From an uncultured Flavobacteriaceae bacterium (GTDB taxonomy: Bacteria > Bacteroidota > Bacteroidia > Flavobacteriales > Flavobacteriaceae), in assembly GCA_947502975.1 (NCBI GenBank), contig CANNBV010000006.1:1-64000 (forward strand): 64,000 nucleotides of DNA, given 5' to 3'. The first letter of the stretch is position 1. The number at the start of each line of letters is the position of its first letter. Positions 1-9,978 of the stretch are shown one piece after another. The position numbers and the translations under genes are program-made. The notes beneath the pieces were generated by a model. The model did no database searches. It saw only the letters and a program-made list of their open reading frames with translations, and had not been told where the DNA came from.

Positions 1-2
1 TA

Positions 3-167
3 CAAATTTATGATCGTTATGGTAAGCTATTAAAACAATTATTAACCTCTTCTAATGGATGGGATGGTACATACAGTAGACAGCTAATGCCTACTGATGA
101 TTACTGGTTTAAAGTATTCCTTGAAGACGGTAGAACTTTTATGGGACATTTTACTTTAAAACGTTAA
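3..167 (+). CDS. C-terminal fragment of a T9SS type B sorting-domain (gliding motility-associated C-terminal) protein, truncated by the window edge
   Basis: Frame 3 reads QIYDRYGKLLKQLLTSSNGWDGTYSRQLMPTDDYWFKVFLEDGRTFMGHFTLKR*, matching the typical CHU_C C-terminus (YDRYGKLL..GWDGTY..G..LP.DDYWF....G....GHFTLKR). Confidence 0.9.
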   Translation, partial: QIYDRYGKLLKQLLTSSNGWDGTYSRQLMPTDDYWFKVFLEDGRTFMGHFTLKR

Positions 168-246
168 CAGCTTTTTCTTAATTAATTCTTATTCTCATCT
201 ACTTTAAGTAATTTAGATGTTTTAAATATTTTGGGAATTTGCGTCT

Positions 247-2250
247 ATGAAATTTAAAATTCAATCAGATTTTAATCCAACTGGTGATCAACCTGATGCT
301 ATCAAACAACTTACAGGTGGCATAACATCAGATGAAAAACATCAAACACTTCTGGGAGTAACTGGATCAGGTAAAACATTTACGGTAGCAAATGTTATAG
401 AAGAAGTGCAGCGTCCTACACTAGTGTTAGCGCATAATAAAACACTAGCGGCTCAACTATATTCAGAATTCAAACAATTTTTCCCTGAGAATGCTGTGGA
501 GTATTTTGTGTCTTATTATGATTATTATCAGCCTGAGGCGTACATACCTGTTTCTGGCGTTTATATAGAAAAGGATTTATCTATAAACGAAGAAATAGAA
601 AAAATGCGATTAAGTACCACATCTTCCCTACTCTCAGGAAGACGTGACGTTCTTGTTGTAGCATCAGTGTCATGTCTTTATGGTATTGGAAACCCTGTTG
701 AGTTTCAGAAAAATGTAATCACACTTAAAAGAGACCAAGTAATATCAAGAACTCAATTATTACATCAATTGGTTCAAAGTCTATATTCAAGAACGGAAGC
801 CGATTTTCGTCATGGAAACTTTAGAATTAAAGGTGACACCGTAGATATTTTTCCTAGTTATGCCGATGATGCATTCCGCATTCATTTCTTTGGAGATGAA
901 ATCGAGGATATTGAATCTTTTGATATCCAAACTAATGAAGTTATAGAAAAATATGACCGTTTGAATATTTATCCAGCAAACATGTTTGTAACTTCTCCAG
1001 AAATTTTACAAGGTGCGATAAAAGATATTCAAGATGATTTAGTAAAACAACACGATTATTTTAAAGATATAGGAAAACATTTAGAAGCAAAACGCTTAAA
1101 GGAACGCACAGAATTTGATTTAGAAATGATTCGTGAATTAGGCTATTGCTCTGGCATTGAAAACTATTCGAGATATTTAGATGGACGCGCACCAGGCACT
1201 AGACCTTTCTGTTTATTAGATTATTTTCCAGATGATTATTTAATGGTGGTAGATGAAAGCCATGTTACTATTTCTCAAGTGCATGCCATGTATGGGGGCG
1301 ATAGAAGTAGAAAGGAAAACTTGGTTGAATATGGCTTTAGACTACCTGCTGCTATGGACAATAGACCTTTAAAGTTTGAAGAATTTGAAGCATTACAAAA
1401 CCAAGTGATTTATGTGAGTGCCACTCCTGCTGATTATGAATTACAAAAATCTGATGGGGTATATGTTGAACAAGTTATTCGTCCAACAGGACTATTAGAC
1501 CCAATTATTGAAGTGCGACCAAGTTTAAATCAAATTGATGATTTAATTGAAGAAATTCAACAGCGCGTAGAAAAAGATGAACGCACCTTAGTGACTACTT
1601 TAACTAAGAGAATGGCCGAAGAGCTAACAAAATATCTTGATCGTATTCAAATTAGATGCCGATATATACATAGTGATGTAGATACTTTAGAGCGCGTAGA
1701 AATTATGCAAGATTTACGAAAAGGTCTCTTTGATGTGTTGGTTGGTGTTAACTTGCTTCGTGAAGGTTTAGATTTACCTGAGGTATCTCTGGTAGCCATT
1801 TTAGATGCTGATAAAGAAGGATTTTTACGTTCTAATCGTTCTCTCACACAAACTGTAGGTAGAGCGGCAAGAAACTTAAACGGTAAAGCAATTATGTATG
1901 CTGATAAGATTACAAATAGCATGCAAAAAACAATTGACGAGACGGAATACCGACGCGAAAAACAAATAGCTTATAATACCAAACATAATGTAAAACCTAA
2001 AGCTTTAAATAAGAGTTTGGATAACGCATTGTCTAAAAATTCTGTAAGTACTTATAGTTATGAATTAGAAGCTGCAAGAGCCGCAGAACCTGAAAGCGAA
2101 TACTTAACAAAACCCGAGTTAGAAAAAAAAATTCGAGAGAAGCGCAAACTTATGGAAGAAGCCGCCAAGGCCTTAGACTTTATTATCGCTGCTCAATTAA
2201 GGGACGACATAAAAGCATACCAAGATAAACTAGAAAAGCTAAAAGTTTAA
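247..2250 (+). CDS. uvrB: Excinuclease ABC subunit UvrB
   Basis: 667 aa; GVTGSGKTFTVANV, YFVSYYDYYQPEAY beta-hairpin, GVNLLREGLDLPEVSLVAILDADKEGFLRS, C-terminal UVR domain. Confidence 0.98.
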   Translation: MKFKIQSDFNPTGDQPDAIKQLTGGITSDEKHQTLLGVTGSGKTFTVANVIEEVQRPTLVLAHNKTLAAQLYSEFKQFFPENAVEYFVSYYDYYQPEAYIPVSGVYIEKDLSINEEIEKMRLSTTSSLLSGRRDVLVVASVSCLYGIGNPVEFQKNVITLKRDQVISRTQLLHQLVQSLYSRTEADFRHGNFRIKGDTVDIFPSYADDAFRIHFFGDEIEDIESFDIQTNEVIEKYDRLNIYPANMFVTSPEILQGAIKDIQDDLVKQHDYFKDIGKHLEAKRLKERTEFDLEMIRELGYCSGIENYSRYLDGRAPGTRPFCLLDYFPDDYLMVVDESHVTISQVHAMYGGDRSRKENLVEYGFRLPAAMDNRPLKFEEFEALQNQVIYVSATPADYELQKSDGVYVEQVIRPTGLLDPIIEVRPSLNQIDDLIEEIQQRVEKDERTLVTTLTKRMAEELTKYLDRIQIRCRYIHSDVDTLERVEIMQDLRKGLFDVLVGVNLLREGLDLPEVSLVAILDADKEGFLRSNRSLTQTVGRAARNLNGKAIMYADKITNSMQKTIDETEYRREKQIAYNTKHNVKPKALNKSLDNALSKNSVSTYSYELEAARAAEPESEYLTKPELEKKIREKRKLMEEAAKALDFIIAAQLRDDIKAYQDKLEKLKV

Positions 2251-2264
2251 ACTTTTAGCTTTTC
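2233..2264 (+). terminator. Inverted repeat overlapping the uvrB 3' end, probable terminator
   Basis: GAAAAGCTAAAAGTTT/AAACTTTTAGCTTTTC is a perfect palindrome spanning the uvrB stop codon. Confidence 0.6.
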
Positions 2265-2308
2265 ATAAAAATTCAGCCGATTAACCGACCTACCTTTGTC
2301 TACGTTTA

Positions 2309-2722
2309 TTAGTTATACTGTGTTTTAAAAATATCAATTAAAACATCAGGTGGTACAATTTTATTTGGAAAACTTTCCATTAAGTACAATACTTTAGATA
2401 TAGATTCATGACTTAACCCCATACGTAATCCAAAATTATATAGTTTAATAACTCCAGCTGAGGCTTTATTATTTCCATGTTCTTGCTCAATATTCATTAA
2501 TAATACTAATCTATGAAACTGAACAATGCGCTCACTATGAGATTTTAAATGTGTATAGTTTATAGGGTGGTTGATTAAATAGTCAAAATCTTCACGAGAG
2601 ATATCTAATTGTTTAGCTACTCCCAGTAAAAAGTTGTACTCAATGTCTTGTATATCTTTATCGTATTGCGCAAAAGCAATCATTTCTGATAAAAGACTCA
2701 ATTTTTCAATTCTATTAATCAT
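2309..2722 (-). CDS. TerB-like/uncharacterised helical protein
   Basis: 137 aa, all-helical TerB-like pattern (LLSEMIAFAQYDKDIQDIEYNFLLGVAKQLDIS). Confidence 0.6.
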   Translation of the reverse strand: MINRIEKLSLLSEMIAFAQYDKDIQDIEYNFLLGVAKQLDISREDFDYLINHPINYTHLKSHSERIVQFHRLVLLMNIEQEHGNNKASAGVIKLYNFGLRMGLSHESISKVLYLMESFPNKIVPPDVLIDIFKTQYN

Positions 2723-3088
2723 TCTTATTAGGTAATTTTATTGTATTATAAATTTACACAGAAAGGTTTTTTTCTAATCGTATATATAATACCTCTTATC
2801 GAAAAACGTAACGCCATTTATCGGCTATTTTATCATTTTTATCATATGTGTTTTTCTTTAGTCTGAAATATATGCATATCAACATTTAATCGATAATCTA
2901 ACAACCTAAACACATTAGCGTTTAAAACGCTGATTATAAGTAATTTGAATATTGTTTTTGAACTAAAAATAAAGATTTTTAATAGTGAATTTTGAAGTAT
3001 CTTTGAAAATATAAGCAAAACGCTAGAAACACATTTCATATATTACAAAATCGATGAAATGCAAATTATAAATCCACACATATAAACT

Positions 3089-3367
3089 ATGACTAATAAT
3101 GATGTTTTAAAAAAACTTAGAGTGGCCTTAAAGTTACGTGATGATGATATCATAAAAATATTAGCCTTAGTAGACTTCAGGATTTCCAAAAGTGAATTAG
3201 GAGCGTTTTTCAGACGAGAAGATCATCCAAAATATATGGAGTGTGGTGATCAAATCCTTAGAAATTTTTTAAACGGACTCGTTATCCACTTAAGAGGCCC
3301 AATGCCTCCTAAACAAAAATCAACTCCCAAAGGAGAAAACAGAAAACAAAAAAAGAGCAACGATTAA
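3089..3367 (+). CDS. DUF1456 family (YehS-like) protein
   Basis: MTNNDVLKKLRVALKLRDDDIIKILALVDFRISKSELGAFFRREDHPKYMECGDQILRNFLNGLV is typical of DUF1456. Confidence 0.85.
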   Translation: MTNNDVLKKLRVALKLRDDDIIKILALVDFRISKSELGAFFRREDHPKYMECGDQILRNFLNGLVIHLRGPMPPKQKSTPKGENRKQKKSND

Positions 3368-3382
3368 AGTTGCTCTTTTTAT
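3351..3382 (+). terminator. Rho-independent terminator
   Basis: AAAGAGCAAC-GATTAAA-GTTGCTCTTTTT. Confidence 0.8.
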
Positions 3383-3397
3383 TTATATAATTTTGAG

Positions 3398-3418
3398 ATG
3401 CTGAAATAAATTCAGCAT
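3398..3418. repeat. Short intergenic hairpin ATGCTGAA-ATAAA-TTCAGCAT followed by GACA
   Basis: Perfect 8-bp stem; TTCAGCATGACA recurs at 21105-21116. Confidence 0.5.
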
Positions 3419-3430
3419 GACATAATATGT

Positions 3431-4621
3431 TTAAGATAATACAGCTTGAACTTTATCTGCCGCTTCTTGGAATTCTGTTGCACTTAATACATCAAGACCA
3501 GAATTATCAATAAGCTCCTTAGCTATATCAGCATTTGTACCCTGTAGTCTCACAATAATTGGTACACTAATATTACCCATATTTTTATAGGCATCTATAA
3601 CACCTTGCGCTACTCGATCGCAACGTACTATACCACCAAAAATATTTATTAGAATAGCTTTTACAGCTGGGTCTTTTAAAATTATTTTAAAGGCAGCTTC
3701 TACTCTAGCAGCATCAGCAGTACCACCAACATCTAGAAAGTTTGCTGGTTCTCCACCTGCTTGCTTAATCAAATCCATAGTTGCCATTGCTAAACCAGCG
3801 CCGTTAACCATACATCCAACATTTCCATCTAAATCAACATAATTTAAACCTACTTCTTTAGCTTCAACCTCTACTGGATTCTCTTCTCTTAAATCTCTTA
3901 AGTCTACATAATCTTTGTGTCTATATAATGCATTATCATCAATTGTTACTTTAGCATCAACAGCCATAATCTTATTATCACTTGTCTTCAGTACTGGATT
4001 AATTTCAAATAAAGAAGAATCAGATTTTACATAAGCAGTATATAAAGCAGAAACAAATTTTGTCATCTCCTTAAATGCTGTACCTGAAAGCCCTAAATTA
4101 AAAGCTACACGTCTTGCTTGGAAAGGTAACAATCCAACAGAAGGATCAATTTCTTCTGTAAAAATTAAGTGAGGTGTTTCTTCTGCTACTGTTTCAATAT
4201 CCATTCCCCCTTCTGTAGAATACATAATCATGTTTCTACCAGTACCACGATTTAAAAGAACAGACATGTAGAATTCATCGGTTTCTGTTTCTCCTGGATA
4301 ATACACATCCTCAGCAACTAATACTTGATGCACCTTCTTTCCTTCTGCAGAAGTTTGAGGTGTAATTAAATTCATGCCTATAATTTGTCCAGCAATTTCT
4401 TCTACTTCATTTAGGTTTTTAGCGAGTTTTACACCGCCTCCTTTACCGCGCCCACCTGCATGTACTTGAGCCTTAATAACATGCCAACTTGTTCCTGTTT
4501 CAGAAGTTAATTGTTTTGCAGCTGCTACAGCTTCGTGCTTATTTTGTGCAACAATACCACGCTGTATACGCACTCCAAAATTGCTTAAAATTTCTTTTCC
4601 TTGATATTCGTGTAAATTCAT
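3431..4621 (-). CDS. sucC: Succinyl-CoA synthetase (ADP-forming) subunit beta
   Basis: 396 aa; MNLHEYQGKEILSNFGV, KAQVHAGGRGKGGGVKLAKN, NIFGGIVRCDRVAQGV. Confidence 0.98.
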   Translation of the reverse strand: MNLHEYQGKEILSNFGVRIQRGIVAQNKHEAVAAAKQLTSETGTSWHVIKAQVHAGGRGKGGGVKLAKNLNEVEEIAGQIIGMNLITPQTSAEGKKVHQVLVAEDVYYPGETETDEFYMSVLLNRGTGRNMIMYSTEGGMDIETVAEETPHLIFTEEIDPSVGLLPFQARRVAFNLGLSGTAFKEMTKFVSALYTAYVKSDSSLFEINPVLKTSDNKIMAVDAKVTIDDNALYRHKDYVDLRDLREENPVEVEAKEVGLNYVDLDGNVGCMVNGAGLAMATMDLIKQAGGEPANFLDVGGTADAARVEAAFKIILKDPAVKAILINIFGGIVRCDRVAQGVIDAYKNMGNISVPIIVRLQGTNADIAKELIDNSGLDVLSATEFQEAADKVQAVLS

Positions 4622-4826
4622 AATTTGCGCTTTCTTTTAAGAACAGCAAAAGTAAATAATCACATGTAATTATTCTAATATTTATCTGAGTATTGCTTTA
4701 TATTTTAATTATTACAATTCAACTAATTGTTAAATAATTAACAAAATGTTTAATTTGTAATAATTTATTGTTATTTATTTGTTTTTAAAGCTAAAGAAAT
4801 ATCTTTGTCCAAATTATTTAAAACTG

Positions 4827-6062
4827 ATGGAAAATACCCAATTATTAAAGATTGCTAACGAATTTGGTAGCCCCTTGTACGTGTACGATGGAGAAAAAAT
4901 TGAATCACAATACAATAGACTAACGTCGGCTTTTAAATCTGTTAAGAAATTAAAACTGAATTATGCTGTTAAGGCATTATCAAATATATCTGTATTAAAA
5001 CTTTTTAAAAATTTAGGAGCAGGAATAGACACAGTTTCTATACAAGAAGTACAACTAGGTTTAGCTGCAGGTTTTAAAGCTGAACAAATTATATATACTC
5101 CTAATGGTGTTTCATTAGACGAAATTGAAAAAGCTGCTAAACTTGGTGTGAAAATTAATATTGATAACTTATCAATTTTGGAACAGTTTGGGACAAAGCA
5201 TCCAAATACCCCAGTATGTATCAGAATAAACCCCCACGTTATGGCTGGTGGAAATGCAAATATTTCTGTTGGACATATAGATTCTAAATTCGGGATTTCA
5301 ATTCATCAAATACCTCATTTATTGCGTATTGTAGAAAACACAAAAATGAATATAAATGGCATACACATGCACACTGGTAGTGATATTTTAGATATTGATG
5401 TATTCTTATATGCCAGTGAAATTCTTTTTGAAACCGCCAAAAATTTTAAAAATCTAGAATTTATAGATTTTGGATCTGGTTTTAAAGTACCGTATAAAGT
5501 TGGAGATATTGAAACTAACATCGAAGAATTAGGTAAAAAGCTCTCAACCAAATTTAATGCGTTTTGCAAGGAATACGGAAAAGATTTAACCTTAGCTTTC
5601 GAACCTGGTAAATTTTTAGTGAGTGAATCTGGTCACTTTTTAACTAAGGTAAATGCTGTAAAACAAACTACTTCTACTGTTTTTGCACAAGTAGATTCTG
5701 GTTTTAATCATTTGATAAGACCTATGTTTTATGGCTCACATCATGAGATTGACAATATTTCAAATCCAAATGGTCGCGAACGCTTCTACTCAGTTGTAGG
5801 TTACATTTGTGAAACAGATACATTTGGAAATAACAGACGCATTAATGAAATTAATGAAGGTGATATTTTAAGATTTAAAAATGCTGGAGCCTATTGTTTT
5901 TCTATGGCTAGCAACTACAACTCAAGATATAGGCCTGCCGAAGTGTTATGGTATAAAAACAAAGCTCATTTAATTAGAAAGCGGGAAACCTTTGATGATA
6001 TACTAAATAATCAAATTGAAGTTGATTTCTCAACCAAAAAAGAAAAAGCTTCCGCAGTTTAA
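4827..6062 (+). CDS. lysA: Diaminopimelate decarboxylase (ORF track start 4779 is TTG; ATG at 4827 preferred)
   Basis: YAVKALSN PLP-lysine motif, HMHTGSDI, FEPGKFLV; ends ...GAYCFSMASNYNSRYRPAEVLW. Confidence 0.9.
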   Translation: MENTQLLKIANEFGSPLYVYDGEKIESQYNRLTSAFKSVKKLKLNYAVKALSNISVLKLFKNLGAGIDTVSIQEVQLGLAAGFKAEQIIYTPNGVSLDEIEKAAKLGVKINIDNLSILEQFGTKHPNTPVCIRINPHVMAGGNANISVGHIDSKFGISIHQIPHLLRIVENTKMNINGIHMHTGSDILDIDVFLYASEILFETAKNFKNLEFIDFGSGFKVPYKVGDIETNIEELGKKLSTKFNAFCKEYGKDLTLAFEPGKFLVSESGHFLTKVNAVKQTTSTVFAQVDSGFNHLIRPMFYGSHHEIDNISNPNGRERFYSVVGYICETDTFGNNRRINEINEGDILRFKNAGAYCFSMASNYNSRYRPAEVLWYKNKAHLIRKRETFDDILNNQIEVDFSTKKEKASAV

Positions 6063-6072
6063 AAACAAAAAA

Positions 6073-6102
6073 GTGTTACTGAAAATAGTAACACTTTTTT
6101 TT
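6073..6102 (+). terminator. Rho-independent terminator after lysA
   Basis: GTGTTACT-GAAAAT-AGTAACAC-TTTTTTTT. Confidence 0.9.
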
Positions 6103-6152
6103 ATATCTTTAAAATCTCCCTAGGTCTCTTAATCCCAACTGTTAAGACTTAT

Positions 6153-8042
6153 ATGATAAAGATTAAAGTTCCAACTCTAGTGGCATGCTTTATATTTTGC
6201 GCTGGATTCTCTCAAACCAAAAATCTCAATCTCGAAAACGCAAAACTACAACCTATTGATTCCTGTTTATCTTGGATGCGTAAAAATGCATACACAGGAA
6301 AAGATTTAGATAATTTTCATTCTATTGCACTTCAAACTTTAAATCGCACTTTAAAAACTGATGATTCAAAACTTATCGCTGAAGTCCATGAAGAAATTGC
6401 CAACTGGCATGGATACAATGGTACATTTTCTCCAGATTCCATAGTGCATCATTCCGAAAAAGCTTTGGAAAACTACATCAAAATAGATGATAAAAAGAAA
6501 ATTGCTGGCACTTACAGAACATTAGCTATAGATTATATGAATGTACGTGAGCTGAACAAAGCCCAAGACGTCCTCTTCAAAGCTATTTCACTATATGAGG
6601 ATATGGAAAATGAAGCAGGAATAGGCAGTTCTTACAGAACACTTGGTGTGCTTCACGAAGTGATGGAAGAGCCCGAAAAAGCCATTGAGTATATTAACAA
6701 AGCTGTTCCTATTTTAGAAAAAACCAAAAACTATGCTTCTGTTGCTATTGCACAATTTAGTCTTATTAAAGCTTATGGTGAATTGGGTGAATTTGAAAAA
6801 GCTTACAAAGCTGCTGACTATTGTTTAGAAATTGTAAGGACAAAAGCATCTGAAGAAATTTTTGTTCCTGTACGTGCACATTCATACAGAGGCGAAGTGT
6901 ATGTGAAAGCCAAAGATTATGACAATGCTTTAAAAGATTTTATAAAAGCTTGGGAATTATGTTCAGCAAATATTGGAAAAGAGCGCTGTTCCACTTATAG
7001 AACAGAAATCGGACAAGTTTATTTACTTCAAAATGATTACAATAGAGCATTAGAGCATCTATCCGCAGGGGTTGAAGCCTATGAAGCTAAAGGACAAACT
7101 TCTATTGTAACCCAATATGAAGATCTAGCTAAATGTTATGAGAAACTAGGAGATTTTCAAAATGCGCTCCACTACCAAAACAAAGCACATGCAAACCAAA
7201 TAAATAATCTTGAAGGTAAAATTGAAAGCATTGAGGAAGAAACCATTGTAAAATACGAAACTGAAAAGAAAGACGAAGTTCTGGCATCTCAAGCCTCTTT
7301 ATTAGAGCAAAAAACAAAAACTCAAAACCTAATTATCGCCACGGCTGCTTTATTAGGCTTATTACTCCTATCCTTATTTTACTTTTTTAGTAAGAACAAA
7401 AAAGCTACAAAAATTATTCGTGCTAAAAATGCTGAAAACGAGTTGCTACTTAAAGAGATTCACCATCGTGTTAAAAATAATTTAGAAATGGTTAAAAGCC
7501 TTATTGCCCTTCAATCTTCAAAAATAGAAGACTCCGCTACCAAAGATGCTATGATAGCTAGTCAAAACAGGGTACAATCTATGGGGATCATTCACCAAAA
7601 ATTGTATCAAGGCGATAATTTAGGCAGTATAGAAATGAAGGATTATTTTCTAAACCTCAGTGAGGGTATTTTAGATACGTTTAATGCAGAAGACAAGGTA
7701 AAGATAAAATGTGTTATGGATACGCTAAATCTTGATGTAGACACTGCTGTTCCAATCGGGTTAATAGTTAATGAACTGCTTACTAATGCCTTAAAATATG
7801 CCTTTCCAGAAGATGAAAAAGGTGAGATTTCTATTAGTTTGGAAAAGTTTCAGGAAAATCATTTGAAACTAAAAGTGTCGGATAATGGTGTTGGAAAACA
7901 GAAAGATATTGCGCCAAAAGGCACAGGGTTTGGTTCTCAATTAGTCCACCTTTTAACCCAACAACTTAATGGTAAAATGACTGAGACATCAGAAAAAGGC
8001 ACATACGTAGAATTTGATTTTCTAATTGACACCGCAGCATAA
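6153..8042 (+). CDS. TPR-containing sensor histidine kinase (HisKA_2 type)
   Basis: Signal peptide, TPR repeats, TM, then EIHHRVKNNLEMVKSLIALQSSKI and GLIVNELLTNALKYAFP / GTGFGSQLV. Confidence 0.92.
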   Translation: MIKIKVPTLVACFIFCAGFSQTKNLNLENAKLQPIDSCLSWMRKNAYTGKDLDNFHSIALQTLNRTLKTDDSKLIAEVHEEIANWHGYNGTFSPDSIVHHSEKALENYIKIDDKKKIAGTYRTLAIDYMNVRELNKAQDVLFKAISLYEDMENEAGIGSSYRTLGVLHEVMEEPEKAIEYINKAVPILEKTKNYASVAIAQFSLIKAYGELGEFEKAYKAADYCLEIVRTKASEEIFVPVRAHSYRGEVYVKAKDYDNALKDFIKAWELCSANIGKERCSTYRTEIGQVYLLQNDYNRALEHLSAGVEAYEAKGQTSIVTQYEDLAKCYEKLGDFQNALHYQNKAHANQINNLEGKIESIEEETIVKYETEKKDEVLASQASLLEQKTKTQNLIIATAALLGLLLLSLFYFFSKNKKATKIIRAKNAENELLLKEIHHRVKNNLEMVKSLIALQSSKIEDSATKDAMIASQNRVQSMGIIHQKLYQGDNLGSIEMKDYFLNLSEGILDTFNAEDKVKIKCVMDTLNLDVDTAVPIGLIVNELLTNALKYAFPEDEKGEISISLEKFQENHLKLKVSDNGVGKQKDIAPKGTGFGSQLVHLLTQQLNGKMTETSEKGTYVEFDFLIDTAA

Positions 8043-8785
8043 TGAGTGACAAAATCAAGATATTAATTGTAGAAGACGAAATGGTTATTGCTGCAAATAT
8101 TTCGCTTCAACTGACTGAATTGGGGTATGAAGTAATTGGAATTGTGCCAAGAGGCGAAGACGCCTTAAAACAGATTGAAATAAATGCACCAGATATTTTA
8201 CTATTAGACATCAATTTAAAAGGTGCTTTGGATGGTATAGAAACTGCTAAGGCAATGCAAAAAACGCATAATATTCCCATCATTTATTTAACGGCAAATA
8301 TTGATGATGCAAATTTTAATAGAGCTAAAACTACGCATCCTTATGGTTTTATTGCTAAACCTTATAAAAAACTAGACTTACAACGTACTATAGAATTAAC
8401 CATAAGTCAAATAACTTCAGAAACTAAAACATCTTATCATACTGAACCAGAACATTCAGAATCTTACATATTAAGTGATAGCGTATTCGTTCGTCATAAT
8501 AATACAATGGTAAAAGTGAATATAAATGATATTCTATACATTGAAGCAGAACGCAATTATTGTCGCATATATTCAAAGAATAGAGAATACTTGTTGGTTA
8601 TAACTCTTAAGGATATGGATGGAAAGTTACCTTCTAAACACTTTCTTCGTGTACATCGATCATTTATTGTAAGCATTTCCAAAATCAATGAAGTTAGTAA
8701 TACGCATATCGTTATAGAGAAAAAAGCAATTCCTATAAGCAAATCATTGAAGGAAGAGCTGTTGAAACGTCTACAAACCATATAG
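8042..8785 (+). CDS. LytTR family response regulator
   Basis: REC domain (ILIVEDEMVIAANI, DILLLDINLKG) plus LytTR (ILYIEAERNYCRIYS...FLRVHRSFIVSISKI); start overlaps the kinase stop. Confidence 0.93.
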   Translation: MSDKIKILIVEDEMVIAANISLQLTELGYEVIGIVPRGEDALKQIEINAPDILLLDINLKGALDGIETAKAMQKTHNIPIIYLTANIDDANFNRAKTTHPYGFIAKPYKKLDLQRTIELTISQITSETKTSYHTEPEHSESYILSDSVFVRHNNTMVKVNINDILYIEAERNYCRIYSKNREYLLVITLKDMDGKLPSKHFLRVHRSFIVSISKINEVSNTHIVIEKKAIPISKSLKEELLKRLQTI

Positions 8786-8934
8786 CTGTTCTTCTATTAA
8801 TATTATAATAATTAATAACGACGTTTCGGACAAAAAAACAGCACTTTCGTCCTAGATCACTCTATTTTAAAATTGATAATCAGTTACTTGGTACATGAAT
8901 TCAATTATCATTAACCATTAAAATACTATTAATT

Positions 8935-9672
8935 ATGAAGATTATCAAAACAACATTGGTATTGGTATTATTACTATTAATTCTACCAATTTCTACACAA
9001 GCGCAAGATGATGAGAGCTTTATTTTAAATTTAACCGAGTTTACTATAAAGTTTGGACACAACTCGAACTTTACAGATGGTGTAAAAAAATGGAACAAGT
9101 GTTACAAAGAAAACGATGGCAAAGACAAATGGAATGTTTGGCACCGTTTACAAGGTAAAGGTAATGTTTATGTAATGGCGTCTCGTCTTAACAATTGGGC
9201 AGAAATGGATGAAAGAGACCCTGCTGGAAAAGCTTGTAGAGCAATTGCAATAAGCGCTATTGTACCTTATATCGAGGGCTCAGAGTTTAACACCGCATCA
9301 CCAATGCTGGAGATCAGCAAGAAAGATCCTCTAGGAGACAACACCATAGTCTGGGTAAATAGCTTTAAGGTAAAAAATAGCATGGTTTTTAATGAAATCG
9401 TAAAAGAGGTGACTTCAACCATAAAAGCTGAAGAAGGCGACTTTCGTGCCTATTGGTACCGTCAGATGGCTGGAGAAGGTGCCAATTATTTTGTATCTAC
9501 TCCATTTAAGGATTTTGCAGCCATGGACAACGATAGAGACAGTGTATGGAAAATTTATGAAAAAGTACATGGGAAAACAAAAACAAAAGAAATTCGAGAA
9601 AAATTTTATAAGGTTTTAAAAAGTTCATCTAGCTATACTTACACTTTAGATAAAGATTTGAGTATGCAATAA
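8935..9672 (+). CDS. Secreted hypothetical protein
   Basis: 245 aa with signal peptide ending STQAQ; no family recognised. Confidence 0.7.
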   Translation: MKIIKTTLVLVLLLLILPISTQAQDDESFILNLTEFTIKFGHNSNFTDGVKKWNKCYKENDGKDKWNVWHRLQGKGNVYVMASRLNNWAEMDERDPAGKACRAIAISAIVPYIEGSEFNTASPMLEISKKDPLGDNTIVWVNSFKVKNSMVFNEIVKEVTSTIKAEEGDFRAYWYRQMAGEGANYFVSTPFKDFAAMDNDRDSVWKIYEKVHGKTKTKEIREKFYKVLKSSSSYTYTLDKDLSMQ

Positions 9673-9696
9673 ACGAACTCAACTTTGTTGACCTTC

Positions 9697-9767
9697 GAAA
9701 ATTCCAAAAATCTAGGTAGTTCAATCTTTCCATAAGTTAGTATTGCTTCTTAGGTTTTTGGAATTTT
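9697..9767. other. Long intergenic hairpin
   Basis: AAAATTCCAAAAATCTA (9698-9714) pairs with TAGGTTTTTGGAATTTT (9751-9767): 17 bp with one G-U. Confidence 0.5.
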
Positions 9768-9776
9768 AATATATGC

Positions 9777-9892
9777 AAAACAGGCAAGACTATAAAAATC
9801 ACATCAGTAATAGCAATTTTGCTTCTACTAAACTGAAATGTTTTGAAGTATTGTAATTAGTTAATGATAAGCTATTACTGGTGGTCTGTTTT
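9777..9892. other. Second long intergenic stem structure
   Basis: AAAACAG (9777) / CTGTTTT (9886) outer stem; CATCAGTAATAGC (9802-9814) / GCTATTACTGGTG (9871-9883) inner stem. Confidence 0.45.
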
Positions 9893-9978
9893 GAGAAAAC
9901 TACAAAAGGAACCAATCTAAATTTTAATCCTTTTTGTATACCTTTAGACAGATTATTAACTATTGAAAAGTAACATAA

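Noticed and set aside
2842-3039. 65-aa minus ORF in an AT-rich intergenic region
   Set aside because: Low-complexity hydrophobic translation, no family signal; probably chance.
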